Source: Ashinkailepas kermadecensis
Taxonomy: Eukaryota; Arthropoda; Thecostraca; Neolepadidae
Length of the DNA: 64,000 bases
Direction of reading: 5' to 3'
Assembly: GCA_034440615.1 (NCBI GenBank)
Contig: JAOTOM010005128.1
Span: forward strand, 124,001 to 188,000
Positions 1 through 10,596 of the stretch are shown here, one piece after another. Every line of letters begins with the position of its first letter. Position 1 is the first letter of the stretch. Below the pieces are notes generated by a model, which saw only the letters and a list, made by a program, of their open reading frames with translations, made no database searches and had not been told where the DNA came from. The translations under genes were made by a program, and so were the position numbers.

Positions 1-900
1 GATGACGATGGACCCGAGTCCACTGTATGACACTGTAGTCGCATGCTATGACTCAAAGTTTTATGTTCACATGTACTGTGTACTGCTCCTTTGCTTATGT
101 AACTTCACCTGTTACTGGACGATTTCGCCCGTTGGCGAGGATGCCGAATAAACATAAACATACACATCGTCAAATACAAAATCAGAATTATTTAGGTCTG
201 AAAACATAGTGGGCGAAAACCGATGAGTTTTTGGATGGGGGCGGGGGTGTCTAGTACGTTGACACTTCGGTCCCCCAATGCTTTTCAAAAATCCACATTC
301 CTGCCACGTAGCAAGTGCGCGTCTGTGATAATACAGGCAGCAAGTGTGCCCTTACTAGTAAGTGTACCCCATGCATACCCTTACTAGTATGCAAGGGTGT
401 CGATTTTTGAAAAACATTGGGGGGCCGAAGTGCCACGGACTGGACTCCCCCCCCCTCCCCGAACAAAAAAGTCATCGGATTTCGCCCGCTATATTTTCAG
501 ATCTCAGAAATTCTGATTTGTATTCGACGATGTGTATGTTTATGTTTATTCAGCATCCTCACCAACGGTGAAAATCGTCCCAATAACTGGTGAAGTCACA
601 TAATTAAAAGTGCAGTGAACAGAACATGTCAAAATAGCAACTCTGAGTAATAGCATGCGACTGCAGTGCCATATAGTGGGCTCGGATCTATCGTCACCGT
701 CACCGTCACCGTTACCCTTGTCCTCACTCCACACACCAACAAACACACACCGGCTTAAATAAAAATACTTCAGCGATCAGATGCAGGCTAAAACACACCG
801 GCATTGATGGAGCATCAGAGCACAGCAGACCTGAACAGTGATGACGATGGGTGAAAGTATTTCCTTGGTGCCTAAGATTAGGGAGGGGGATTTTTCCCTT
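1..900. repeat. Palindromic dispersed repeat (two head-to-head copies)
   Basis: Bases 1-330 and 390-900 are reverse complements of parts of one family. The same family is seen in direct orientation at 55860-56166 plus 57449-57675, and in part at 12171-12610 and 58340-58660. Shared landmarks are the stretch around 'cctgttactggacgatttcg', the A-rich part after it, and a terminus resembling CAGGGGTGTCGAT. The two arms face each other across about 60 bp (330-390). No coding potential beyond short shadow frames. The left arm is cut by the window edge, so the full size is unknown. The nature (foldback DNA transposon or two adjacent insertions) is inferred. Confidence 0.75.
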
Positions 901-1649
901 TAGTACGCCGCTGCGGCTGCTCAACGTGTTTTTTCCCGCAGATTGCACGATCGAGAGCCTTTCGGATAATTTTCTTTCGGGACCCATTCTGAATTTTCTG
1001 GTGCTCTGGTCGATTCGATGGAGTCTCCTTGTGGTTTTTGTGGTGAAGTCTATTTTTATAAGCCCCTGCAGGCTATTTTTGGACCCCGGTACGATTCTTC
1101 GGGCTCTCGGTGCGTTTCTTTCCGTGCCCCAACAGGTTTCTTTTGCGGCGTCCGACGACTTCTTATTTTGTGGATCCTTGACGCAATTTCTATGTCCGCA
1201 GGGTGACATTCCGGGTATATATTGGTCCTTGGGAAGCCAGCTGCAACTTGTGGGGCTTCGGCACAACGTTTTGGTCCCAGTGAGATTTTCAAGAGAAGGG
1301 GCTTCAAGAAGGAAATTTGTTTGGTCTAAGTGCGATTTTTGGGGGCCCCGTGGTCACTTGTTGGGATCCCTTGCGGTGGCGACGACACGTTTTTGGGGAC
1401 CCAACAAGTTTTGTGGGCTTTTGGAGCCATTGTTGAGATCCCAGATTGGTTTTCCGTGTCCGGACTGTTTTTCATTTACCCGGCTTCATTTGTTGGGTGA
1501 TCTCAACGAGACTTTTAGAGCCCCGGTGGGACCTGTCAGGCCTCTGGCGTGATTTTCAGGGGCCTGGGTGATAATTCTTAGTACCCCATTCTCAGCGTGA
1601 TTTTCAGGAGGCCCCGGCCCGACCGTTTGTGGCCCCCGTCGTGAGCTTC
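900..1649 (+). repeat. Degenerate 21-bp minisatellite, left part
   Basis: A highly diverged tandem array with a period near 21 bp, each unit built as GGGGCCCC followed by a short spacer and GTGCGATTTTT. It continues at 2584-2810 after interruption by a TTAA-flanked element, and a reverse-orientation paralogue lies at 51240-52010. Because 21 is a multiple of three, it leaves a 233-codon open frame at 851-1552 with a seven-residue rhythm; this is treated as repeat read-through, not a gene. Confidence 0.75.
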
Positions 1650-1966
1650 TTAACACGCGCACTGGAGGGGGGGGGGCGAAATCCGCCCACCCCTCCGGTT
1701 TTTCGCAAATAACTGCAAATTTTACCAGTCGATATACGCGATTTTCGGTGTACCTGCTCAGAAATGAACGGCGCGTCGTTTAAAGCAAGAAAAATGGAAA
1801 TCGGGCGAAACTTTTTCAAGTTGGGGCCGCTAAATTAAAAAAAAATATTATAGCGCCAGACCACAAAAGTCGGCGCTGATGCGCTTCCAGTATACTGACA
1901 AAAGGGAAGTGTTCTAAGCAACACTAGCGACTTATTTGATGCATATTGATATGCTGTATAGTTTCA

Positions 1967-2001
1967 AGGTCATGTTAGGTCACCAAGGTCAAGTCAGGTC
2001 A
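1967..2001 (+). promoter_or_regulatory. Four AGGTCA half-sites in tandem (DR4-DR3-DR4) in MITE copy A
   Basis: AGGTCA occurs at 1967-1972, 1977-1982, 1986-1991 and 1996-2001, giving direct repeats spaced 4, 3 and 4 bp. The first and third are preceded by A, making extended half-sites (the first is TCAAGGTCA). This is the classic binding grammar of nuclear receptors, RXR/USP heterodimers for direct repeats and FTZ-F1/ERR-type monomers for TCAAGGTCA. Function is inferred; the arrangement is seen directly. Confidence 0.55.
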
Positions 2002-2232
2002 AGTTCATGACAGGTTAATGGAACCAAACTTGATCAACTGGAATGTTGCCATAAATGCACAGCTGGTTGTCATTTGTACTGTTTGTCATTGCGTTTCCAT
2101 ACTTTATTCATGTACTTCACTCCCTTCTTCACGAAGCCGATTGCTCCGAGCAGCCCGACGGAGCAGTCGGGCGGGCGGCTGGTTCCTGCAACTGGAACAG
2201 GTAACTGACCTGATAAAGTGGTTCTATATAGG

Positions 2233-2425
2233 TGACCTGAGGTCAAATGTTGGGTCTAGCATCTGCATCGCATCATTAGTAATGTCCAAAACATCATTGA
2301 TGCCCATTTTTGAGCATTTAAACACAATCACAGCGCTCCATAACGATGACAAACCAAGCCACGCAAAACCGGAAAATTTTGCCAATCTGACCTCATTTGA
2401 CCTTGAAGATATTGACCTAAGGTCA
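2233..2425. promoter_or_regulatory. Everted and direct AGGTCA half-sites in MITE copy A
   Basis: TGACCT at 2233-2238 and AGGTCA at 2240-2245 form an everted pair with a 1-bp gap. TGACCT recurs at 2388-2393 and 2398-2403 (a direct repeat spaced 4), and a second everted pair with a 1-bp gap is at 2413-2418/2420-2425. The same layout is retained in reverse in copy B. Confidence 0.5.
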
Positions 2426-2583
2426 CGCAAATTGCACACAATAGAGTTCACTACCGTGCACATCCACCCTGCGAATTTCGTTCCTCCAGCTTTACTAGGA
2501 GCCGAGATCTTAGGGGGGGCGGAATCCGCCCCCCCCCCCTCCAGTGCGCGTAATTCTCAGAGGCCCTCCAGGGCGCGTGTTAA

Positions 2584-2810
2584 ACCACGGCACGACTTTT
2601 TTGCTGCCCCAGCGTGGTTTTCAGGGGCCCAGGTGCAAACTTTTGAGGCCCCAGCGTCATTATCGGGGGCCCCTGCGCTACTTTTAGGGGGCCCCAATGT
2701 GATTTTTCTGAGCCCCGGTGCGATTTTTGGTGGACCGAGTGGAATTTTTTGGGAGCATGGCGCATTTTTTTCCTGAGCTCGGCGGATTCTTGGGGGGCCC
2801 CACAACCTGT
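2584..2810 (+). repeat. 21-bp minisatellite, right part
   Basis: The clearest section of the 21-bp array: about eight consecutive units, most exactly 21 bp, of the form GCCCCAGCGTGGTTTTCAGGG with variable middle bases. It is the continuation of 900-1649 beyond the inserted MITE. Confidence 0.8.
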
Positions 2811-3400
2811 CAGGAGGGGGGGGGAGGAGGCAACTGCCCACAATGCCCCTTCCCCCATTCGGTATGTCATTGTGGCATGCAAAGATGCAACATAAGAATC
2901 CAGGAATAGTTCATCTGTTTCATCACTCGCGTGTGATTTCAACTACACAGTTAACCAGACAGTTTGTGGAAAGTCAAACATCTGCTACATGGATCAGCAA
3001 GGATGGATCGTAAGGCAACATGGATACCATGGAATTCAGGTCACAGTAGTTATGCTGCAATACATACCTTCTTCAACAGACTGCTTTGGAGATGGAGCTT
3101 TGGAGATGGATGAGCTCCTGAAGTTTGGTCAGGGTTGGAGTTGGAGGTGGATGGAGCAACACTGTGAAGGACATAACATATGGTTCAAGAGACTTCTGTT
3201 TACATTAACAATACAGGGGATGAAGTAACATTTTCATTGACTTCTATGGTTGTCATTGACTTCATTGACTTCTATTGTGTCCTGAGTAAGTAGGACAATG
3301 GAGATGGGTTTCTGTTATATGCATTGTAGAAGCAACGCTATGATGTAGCTTTTATACCACAGTGGGAATGGTATGGATTCACTCATAAGTGAATTTGCAA
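2811..3400 (+). repeat. Non-tandem flank of the 21-bp repeat family
   Basis: This stretch is matched in reverse complement by 50700-51235. Shared landmarks include 'ggagttggaggtggatgg', the AATTCCATGGTATCC-type stretch and the 'gggaatggtatggattcac' end. The 21-bp array is therefore one part of a roughly 2-kb dispersed repeat. No convincing coding sequence. Confidence 0.65.
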
Positions 3401-3422
3401 ACATACTGAAATATCAGTTAAG

Positions 3423-3497
3423 AACAATGCAGGGAGCTAGGTGATCAACATGGTCGATGTGCCCTAAAGTCCAAATAACTAAGTAACAATGCAGGGA
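3423..3497 (+). mobile_element. Minimal LINE-tail insertion, 49 bp, with 13-bp target duplication
   Basis: The 13-mer AACAATGCAGGGA occurs at 3423-3435 and again at 3485-3497. Between them lies 49 bp ending in 'cctaaagtccaaataacta', the same 3' tail as the insertions near 8741, 11461, 25531, 43050, 44600 and 49771. Target duplication plus an A-rich tail indicates target-primed reverse transcription of an extremely 5'-truncated LINE or a tiny SINE. Confidence 0.75.
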
Positions 3498-3499
3498 AT

Positions 3500-4140
3500 C
3501 TGCTGCATAACAGTTTGCCCATACATTAGCCATGATATATGGCATCATACTTCCCATGCTATTTAGAATAGTGAGCTATATTTTGTGTACAAACATTAAT
3601 ACATTATGAATGTTACTTAAACCTTACACACATCAGTTCCTTACCAGTGTCAGCAATACATTTCCTTCATGTGCTTTAAACATGATTCAAGAAAACACTG
3701 TCATCGATTTTAAACTTGCAAAAAGAGTGGGACGCCTGGTAATTTGAGTGCTATTTGAGTGAATTTGCTGTCTTGTTAGTGAACTGACTTTAATTCTTTA
3801 ATTTTGCCTGCTTCTATCATAAAAAGTTTTCATTTTCCCAATACATCAGAAATCATCAGAATAACTTCTTGTCCACAAGCCGGTATATGTATTTCTATGA
3901 ATTTATCATATTTATTCACACAAATGATGTAGATCTGATTTGCAAATTTATAACTCAGATAATGTTATCAGCACAGGATTCCATTCCAGAAAATATAGTA
4001 CTTTCAACATGTTATTGTTCTTTGTGAAGCAATAAGTGCAATGCTCTCATGCAGCATGCAGATGGTGGTTCATCACATGCACCATGTAGCACAAAAGAGG
4101 TATTATTGCAGTCTAAGGTAACCACAAGACAGATTTTACA
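3500..4140. other. A+T-rich DNA, nothing recognised
   Basis: No open frame of note, no tandem structure and no recognisable element in this stretch. Confidence 0.6.
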
Positions 4141-4592
4141 CCCATTTTACCTCCACGAATCATTCAAAGGCGCTAGGTTTCGCCTAGTTGCGTGAGGCTA
4201 GGCTTTTGTTGTAAGTTAGTAAATTTTTCACAAAAAAACGTCTTCAAAAACGGTTCAAGCTAGATTAGGTTATGCTAGACTTTTTAAGTTGGAAATGTTT
4301 GAGAACAAAATTTTGCATTGGAAATTGGGCATACAAATTATTTCTTGCATGGAAGGCTAGGCTAGGTTAGGTTAGGTTATGTTACATCTTTTTTTCAAAT
4401 CTGAACATTATTTTTCATCCCAATCCTTTCGCGTGTTATTTTGCCTCAATTGAAAAGTGTGCATGTGCAGAGGAAATGAGCTGTTAAATCATGTTAAGCA
4501 CATTAATAAACACTGCATTAAAAAGAAATTCAAAGGAGTCAGAGAGTCCCATGAGCTGAAAAATTACCCAAAAAGCCAGGTATTATCGCAGC
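4141..4592 (+). repeat. TTAGG-rich interspersed unit
   Basis: Belongs to a family of roughly 500-700-bp units seen many times in the window. Landmarks in order are: 'tattattg(c/t)agcttaagg', 'acacattttacctcc', a TTAGG-rich block (here 4340-4382), a phrase resembling 'gaccactcatttcctctgcaaatgc', and a CCTAACC-rich block. Blocks of TTAGG on one side and CCTAA on the other make units partly self-complementary. Confidence 0.7.
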
Positions 4593-4750
4593 TTAACACG
4601 CGCCCTGGAGGGCCTCTGAAAATTACGCGCACTGGAGGGGGGGGGGCGGATTCCGCCCCCCCCTAAGATTTCGGCTCCTAGTGAAGCTGGAGGAACGAAA
4701 TTTGCAGGGTGGATGGGTACGGTAGTGAACTCTATTGTGTGCAAATTTCA

Positions 4751-4788
4751 TGACCTTAGGTCAATATCTTCAAGGTCAAATGAGGTCA
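4751..4788. promoter_or_regulatory. AGGTCA half-site cluster in MITE copy B
   Basis: TGACCT 4751-4756 and AGGTCA 4758-4763 (everted, 1-bp gap), then AGGTCA 4773-4778 and 4783-4788 (direct repeat spaced 4). This corresponds in reverse to 2388-2425 of copy A. A further everted pair is at 4932-4944. Confidence 0.5.
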
Positions 4789-5160
4789 CATTTGCCAAAC
4801 TTTTCCTGTTTTGCGTGGCTTGGCTTGTCATTGTTATGGATCGCTGTGATTGTGTTTAAATGCTCCAAAATGGCCATCAATGGTGTTTTGGACATTACTA
4901 ATGATGCAATATAGATGCTAGACCCGACATTTGACCTCAGGTCACCTATATAACAGCACTTTATCAGGTCAGTTACCTGCTCCAGTTACCGGAACCGGGT
5001 CGCCCGCCCGACTGCCCCGTCGGGCAGCTCGGCGCAATCGGCTTCGCGAAGAAAGGAGTGAAGTACATGAATAAAGTATGGAAACGTAATGACAAACAGT
5101 AGTGCATTTATGACAACATACCAGTTGATCAGGTTTGGTTCCATTCCCCTGTCATGAACT

Positions 5161-5195
5161 TGACCTGACTTGACCTCGGTGACCTAACATGACCC
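5161..5195 (-). promoter_or_regulatory. TGACCT direct repeats in MITE copy B
   Basis: TGACCT occurs at 5161-5166, 5171-5176 and 5180-5185, with a mutated fourth half-site (TGACCC) at 5190-5195. Spacings of 4, 3 and 4 bp match the DR4-DR3-DR4 block of copy A at 1967-2001 in reverse. Confidence 0.5.
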
Positions 5196-5514
5196 AGAAA
5201 CTATACAGCATATCAATGTACATCAAACAAGTCGCAAGTGTCGCCAAGAACACTTCCCTTTTGCGAATATACGGGAAGCGTATCAGCGCCGATTTTTGTG
5301 GTCTGGCGCTAGGAAATATTTTGACTTTGACGGCCCCTAAGTTGAAAACGTTTCGGCCGATTTTTATTTTTCTTACTTTAAACGATGCGCCGGTCATTTC
5401 GAAGCAGTTACGCATAAAATCGCGTATATCCACCGGTAAAATTTGTAGTTATCTACGAAAAACCGGAGGGGTGGACGGATTTCGCGCCCCCCTCCCCTCC
5501 AGTGCGCGTGTTAA

Positions 5515-6830
5515 GGTAATCAGAAGGCAAGTTTTACACACATTTTACCTCCATGAAGCATACAAAGGGGTTAGGTTTGTCAGGTTAGGTTAGGCTTTTG
5601 TGGTAAGTTTGAAAAAAAATCATTTGTTGGTAACTATTTTTTTTTAATGATTTTCTATAAAAATAAACAGTTCAGGTTAGCTTAGGTTAGGTTTTTTACG
5701 TTGAAGATAGTTGAGAAAAATGCCTAGAAATTTGAATTAAAAACAATTAATTTCTTGTATGGGAAGTTGAACTATGTTAGGTAAGGTTATCATACATCTT
5801 GAACATTATTTTATGCTATATTTGCTAATTCCACACCTTTTTTGTGTTATTGTACTCCTAATTGAAAAGCATGCATTTGCAGAGGAAAAGACATTAAATT
5901 TGTGCTTTTATTGTGTTTTATTAATATTTGTAAATTTACATTTCCAATGCAATGTTTATGAATGTCCCTAAGCTGATGGCACCACTCATTTGCTGTGCAA
6001 ATGCTTACTTTCCAGGTTGTGAGCAAAATAACATTAAAAACAGGCTTCGAGGTAGGTGGCATAGCAATTAAAAGAAATACATTAAAAATGCAGCATAACC
6101 TAACCTAACCTAGCCTAACCTGACTTTGGAGAAAACAATTATAAAAACAAAATTGAAAAAATATCAAGCAAATTATTTTCTTGGAATTTTACAAATGAAA
6201 AAACTTAACCCAACCTAATCTAACCAGAATTATTGTGCTTAAAGGTGGTAACAAGACAAGTTATTACACATTTGCCTCCATCAAGCAAACAAATGGGCTA
6301 GGTTTGGTTATGCTAGACTAGATTAGGTGTTTTAAGTTGGACATTTTTTTGCAAAAATCGTTCCAAAATTTTTAAGAAATGGATCTATTTTTCTTAAAAA
6401 GTAGCTTATGTTAGGTTAGGTTAAGTTGGGTTGGGTTTTTTAGTTTAAAAAATACATTGCTTGAAATTTTAAAACCTTGATGTGTTGATTTTGTTTTTCT
6501 CCGAAGGGAGGTTAGGCTAGGTTAGGTTAGGCTATGTTGCATTTCTTTTTATGAAAACAAATATTTTGCCCTATGTCACCTAGTTAAAAGCCTTTTTGGT
6601 GTTATTTTGCTCACAACCTGACATGTAGGCATCTGCATAGAGTGGTCCCATCATCTGAGTCACATTCATAAACATTGCATTGAAATGATACATTGCACGA
6701 ATTCACAAAACACATTAAAACACAAATTTACCAAAATGAGCAGTAACATCATGTTCACCACATTCTTAAACATTGCATGAAAAAAAAATCAAGAAATCAG
6801 AAATTGCCTTAAGCTGTAAATTTACCAAAA
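5515..6830. repeat. TTAGG-rich interspersed units
   Basis: At least two units of the family described at 4141, with TTAGG/CCTAA blocks near 5577-5590, 6088-6122, 6200-6230, 6409-6440 and 6508-6540. The recurring unit start 'attattgtgcttaaaggtgg' is near 6230. No coding sequence. Confidence 0.7.
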
Positions 6831-6929
6831 GGTGTGCCAACCTCTGCACGGAAATGCAACACTAGGTGCCCCAATCCTGGGCAGAAAAAGCACTAAGGGC
6901 AGTGGAGTGAAAATATTAATTAAAGTACA

Positions 6930-7315
6930 CTAAAAACAGCCCTTCTTGAAGACAAACGTGGTAGCTATGTGATATTAATATGGAAACCCTGAGCACGAGT
7001 CAGAAAAAGGCATGGACTGGACTCGCTCAAGCTTACCTGCCTACTTCTTCAACTACTGTTCCTTTTGGAATTAAATAGCAGCAGGCTATTTATTAACTAT
7101 TTAAAATCACACCAATCTGCAGATACATCAGAAAGTGCGAAGTACAAAAACGGATCGGTACGACGTCACATGAGATTGGGCTACGGATTAAACACTGCGC
7201 GCAATTGCATCACGAATGTCTCACCTCCGTCACATTTGTCGACCGCAACCTCAAATTTAGACTTTAGGCGCTGGAATTTTGTATTTGGATGTTACGATTT
7301 TGGATGTTCTTAGGA
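6930..7315 (-). repeat. Dispersed repeat paired with 48635-49080
   Basis: The reverse complement of this stretch is found at about 48635-49080. Shared landmarks include the phrase around 'acgtcacatgagattgggc', the GTC...CACCTCCGTCA-type stretch and 'gtccagtccgtgcc'-like sequence at the outer end. No gene recognised. Confidence 0.6.
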
Positions 7316-7599
7316 ACGCCCACCACGATTTGTGGCATTTATTGCGCGCTAGTGTCTATCAAGTATCTCCAGACACATTTGGTGATGGGCTTTGACCTTA
7401 TATAACTTACAAGTAGGTGTTTGTCACTTCTGCAGTCGCCATAGGCCCATATTTCTGAGCTGTGACGTCACGAGTGCGATTGCCAGGCTGCGCCGAATTT
7501 CTCCACCGAATTTGGAATATGCCGGATTTCTGCTCGGGTGCGTCAGTAAATAAGCCTCGGTAAAGCGACGATAAACTATGTACCGCTTTGCCAAGGATT

Positions 7600-7940
7600 A
7601 AGGTTGCTTTTATGATGTAAGTCGTGCTTGCAAAGTGGAAGGAAATCCAACTCCTTTGTTTTTTTTCCACAAAGTTGTCAATTTTGCAGCAAAGGGTGGA
7701 GGCAGTCAATCCACTATCCAATTCAAATCTGTTTCATTTCAGTACAAAATGTGCTGGTTGGCATCAACTAAGCTATGGAAGTCGCATGGTGTTTTATTGT
7801 TTCTTTTTTTCTTTAACTTCCTTCTCAGCATAAAAATAGCATAGGTTATTGCGGGGGCCAAATCAACATTGAGGGGGCCAAGATCAAAATTGGTGGAGCA
7901 ATGGCCCCCACAAAAGGATACAAATATATGCCCCTGCTTT
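7600..7940 (-). mobile_element. CAGGGGC-terminus repeat, short copy
   Basis: Closely parallels 9841-10165 (phrases 'aaatgtgctggtt' and 'cagcataaaa...agcatag', then G-runs and a terminus reading 'ggatacaaat..atgcccctg'). Read on the minus strand the element starts CAGGGGC. Such short CAGGG/CAGTGG starts are common in hAT-superfamily elements; assignment is tentative. The left boundary is not resolved. Confidence 0.55.
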
Positions 7941-9120
7941 GGAGAAAACAAATAGAAACAAAAATTAAGCGAGATAGATTCTGAAAATTTTCTAAATTGA
8001 ACAACCGAACCCAACCTAACCGAACCGTTAGGTTCGGTTAAAGGAAGTAACGTCAGCTCCTTTTAAAGGAAAATTTCCGATTTATTCCATTTTTGAAAAT
8101 TCAAAAAAATTCCAAGTTAAGCAGCTAAACTAGCCTAACCTAGCCAAACCGGTATTATTGTGCTTTAAGGTGGTAACAAGACAAGTTTTTACACACATAT
8201 AGCAAACAAATGGGTTAGGTTTGGTTAAGTTGGGTTAGTTTAGGCTTTCCAAGGGGGAAAACTTTTCAAAAAAATTCAAAAAAAGTTTCCCCCAGAATTG
8301 CGAATTCTTTGGTAACTTTGCAGTTTAAGGTGTTCTTTTTTCTCTTTTTTTAATTTTTCTGCAGAATTCCACGTTTATGAAGGTGACTAAGATGATTGGA
8401 CTCACTTATTTTCTGTCTGAATGCTTACTTTTCAGGTTGTGAGCAAAATATTACCGAAAAGTACTTTGAGTTCGGTAACATAATATAAACATAAATGTTT
8501 TTTTTTAATGAAACAAAATCTAACCTAACCTAGCCTAACCTATCTTTTGAGAACAAAAAATAAACAAAATAAAAATGTCAATTAATTTATTTTCTCAAAA
8601 TTCTCAACCTTAAAAAAGAAACCTAACCCAACCTAACCTAGCCTAAGCTGCTTTTGAAGAAAACAAAATTGTGAACATGTTTGTAATTTTTTGGGAAACT
8701 TTTGGGTATTATTGTGCTTTAAGGTGGGAACAAGAAAAGTGTTATGGGTGCTGTATGACCAACGCAGTCAATGCGGCCGTAAGCCCAAATAACTAACTAA
8801 CCAACCAAGAAAAGTCTTTACACACATTTGTCACCATAAAGCAAACAAATGGGTCAGGATTGGTTAGGGTAGGTTGGTTTAGGTTTTTCAGTTGGAAAAT
8901 TTGTCATTTTTTTTCAAAATTAAAATGAAATGTATTTGCACCGAAAATAAGTGGTCCGATTGTCTTACTCACCGTCATGAACATGGTATTCTGAAGAAAA
9001 ATAAAAACAAACAAAATATCACCTTAAACTGCAAGTTTACCAATCATTTGTTATTCAACAGCAACTTATGATAGGTTAGGTTCGGCTTGGTTAGGTTCTT
9101 TAAACTTTGAAAATTGAAAA
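7941..9120. repeat. TTAGG-rich units in near-tandem order
   Basis: The unit start phrase 'tattattgtgctttaaggtgg' occurs near 8150 and near 8707, about 557 bp apart, with TTAGG/CCTAA blocks between. It recurs near 11429. This suggests local tandem duplication of the interspersed unit. No coding sequence. Confidence 0.65.
8731..8815 (+). mobile_element. Minimal LINE-tail insertion, 65 bp, with 10-bp target duplication
   Basis: CAAGAAAAGT at 8731-8740 and 8806-8815 flanks a 65-bp insert ending in an AACTAACTAACCAACC tail. Units lacking it (for example near 8165) read 'aacaagacaagttttta' straight through. The insert has a small hairpin CGCA-gtcaa-TGCG upstream of 'aagcccaaataa'. Confidence 0.8.
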
Positions 9121-9129
9121 TTCACAAAT

Positions 9130-10165
9130 GCTTTAACTGTCTCGTGCGCAGTGAAATTGAAACACGCCTGATGCTACCAATTTCTGCAATACAAGAGAAA
9201 AAACCATAACGTCACCAAATCTTGAAGGCGAACTTTGGTGTACCTTCTAAAGTAATAGTATTGTGGGGGCGACATTTAATGCCGCTACAGGCCTTGGCCG
9301 CTACCAGACACTGGTCTTGTATGACTTTAGGGTTTGTTTAGGAAGTCATGTGTGGCAATAGCTTAATACCCATGGTTTTCTTCAGGAATATCAATTACAA
9401 TGAGGTGTCTATACAACTTCTTGCTGACTTTGCTCTCGTGTTTTCATAGGGTGGCAGATTGGCCCAAACGTGGCTTTTGTTGGTTCAGTTTGAGATTGGG
9501 TTTCCCCATATCAATACCAATGCCCATTGTCATTGGGCATGTAGGTAGGTAGGTACCTTGGTAAATATCAAGCTGATGGTGTGATGGGTAGGTTGCTGAA
9601 TATAATTATAGTTTGTATATCCACAATATGAATGATAACCATGATTTGCATGCAAGTTTGACAATGACTGGAAATTGAGAATAGAATTAATCGTGTTCAA
9701 GCTCCATATGCATGTGGTTTTGCCATTGGTGGTGTGTACAAACATCAGTATGACCATGCGATTGTTATTTAGTTGCTTAGTGGATTTTTTTGTCAGACAA
9801 TCTGGTTTAAAATGCATCAGCATTGCTTATTTCAACATTTTATGATGTAAGCTGTACTTCCACAGTGGATGGGAAATCCAGCTATTTTGTTTGTTTTTTG
9901 CACAAAATTTTGCATTTTTCAGCAAAAGGTGGAGAGTCAGTCTACTATCTAATCCAAATCTGTTTCTTTTCAGCACAAAATGTGCTGGTTAACATCAATG
10001 TTTCTACTTAGCATTAGGATGATATTTTTTTCCTTTTTTTCCCTTTAGCTTTCTTATCAGCATAAAATAGCATAGTTATTGGGGGGGCCCAAATCAACAT
10101 TGGGGGGGGGCAAGATCAACATTTGTGGGGCCATGGCCCCCACAAAAGGATACAAATCGACGCCC
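9130..10165 (-). mobile_element. CAGGGGC-terminus repeat, long copy
   Basis: About 1 kb matching in reverse 47302-48120, and matching a shortened version at 11830-12166. The right end (10130-10165) reads 'aaaggatacaaatcgacg' then 'cccctg', that is CAGGGGCGTCGAT on the minus strand. Immediately beyond it the sequence 'ctagtatggcactggtaatg' continues as the separate repeat also found uninterrupted at 13965, which fixes this end. No transposase is visible; superfamily (hAT-like) is inferred. Confidence 0.6.
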
Positions 10166-10480
10166 CTGCTAGTATGGCACTGGTAATGATAACAGGGTTG
10201 AGGTTACAGGCGTGTAATATGATCGCTTAATTCATGGCCACGAGAAGCTACGTTAGGGAATATTGGCTAAGATGTTTAAAAACTGGTAATGGATGTCATC
10301 CGGGCTTATCGACGTGTTTCCACACTTGCTGAGGGCAAGGTGGAATTCGTGCATAGTAAACGACTGATTGCATATTTATCTATTCGTAAAGCTAAAATGG
10401 GCTTTGGAGGAAAGGGATCCTAGAGCGCTTATTATAGTGGTGTCGAGATGTTGCCAGATACACTGACGTAGAGTCGCTAT
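10166..10480 (+). repeat. Direct repeat, copy 1 (second at 13965-14300)
   Basis: Matches 13965-14300 in direct orientation with modest divergence. Landmarks are 'tatggcactggtaatg', 'tacgttagggaatattgg', 'gtgtttccacacttg' and 'gtggtgtcgag'. No open frame survives in both copies. Confidence 0.7.
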
Positions 10481-10596
10481 TGGGTAGATAGGCATTGATA
10501 GGTGTGTGGGATATTGGAGGACTGGTTTCCTCAGGATGTAGGATGGTTGGGGAGGGTCTTCTTACCAGGCTTATAGTATCTTACACTTACATTTAC

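Larger units (their letters stand above)
1650..2583 (+). mobile_element. TTAA-flanked MITE (piggyBac-like), copy A
   Basis: A 934-bp element bounded by TTAA at both ends, with terminal inverted repeats reading CACGCGCMCTGGAGGG inwards (M is A at the left, C at the right), followed by G-runs. It interrupts the 21-bp minisatellite; the uninterrupted paralogue at about 51470-51480 reads straight through this point, which supports a real insertion. It is over most of its length the reverse complement of copy B at 4593-5514. TTAA target duplication is the hallmark of piggyBac transposons, so a non-autonomous piggyBac relative is inferred; no transposase is encoded. It carries ten AGGTCA/TGACCT half-sites (see the separate entries). 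The frame at 2018-2776 runs from the element into the minisatellite and is not considered a gene. Confidence 0.8.
4593..5514 (-). mobile_element. TTAA-flanked MITE (piggyBac-like), copy B
   Basis: A 922-bp element in reverse orientation to copy A, bounded by TTAA at 4593-4596 and 5511-5514, with CACGCGC-type terminal inverted repeats. It sits at the phrase 'gcagc-TTAA-ggtaa' of the TTAGG-rich unit. The unoccupied version of that site is visible at 34981-34998, where TTAA occurs once, so the duplicated TTAA is a target-site duplication. No transposase reading frame. The two copies lie about 2 kb apart in opposite orientation. Confidence 0.85.

Noticed and set aside
851..2776. Frames of 233 and 252 codons
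   Set aside because: They follow the 21-bp minisatellite, and the second crosses the MITE boundary; no recognisable domain.
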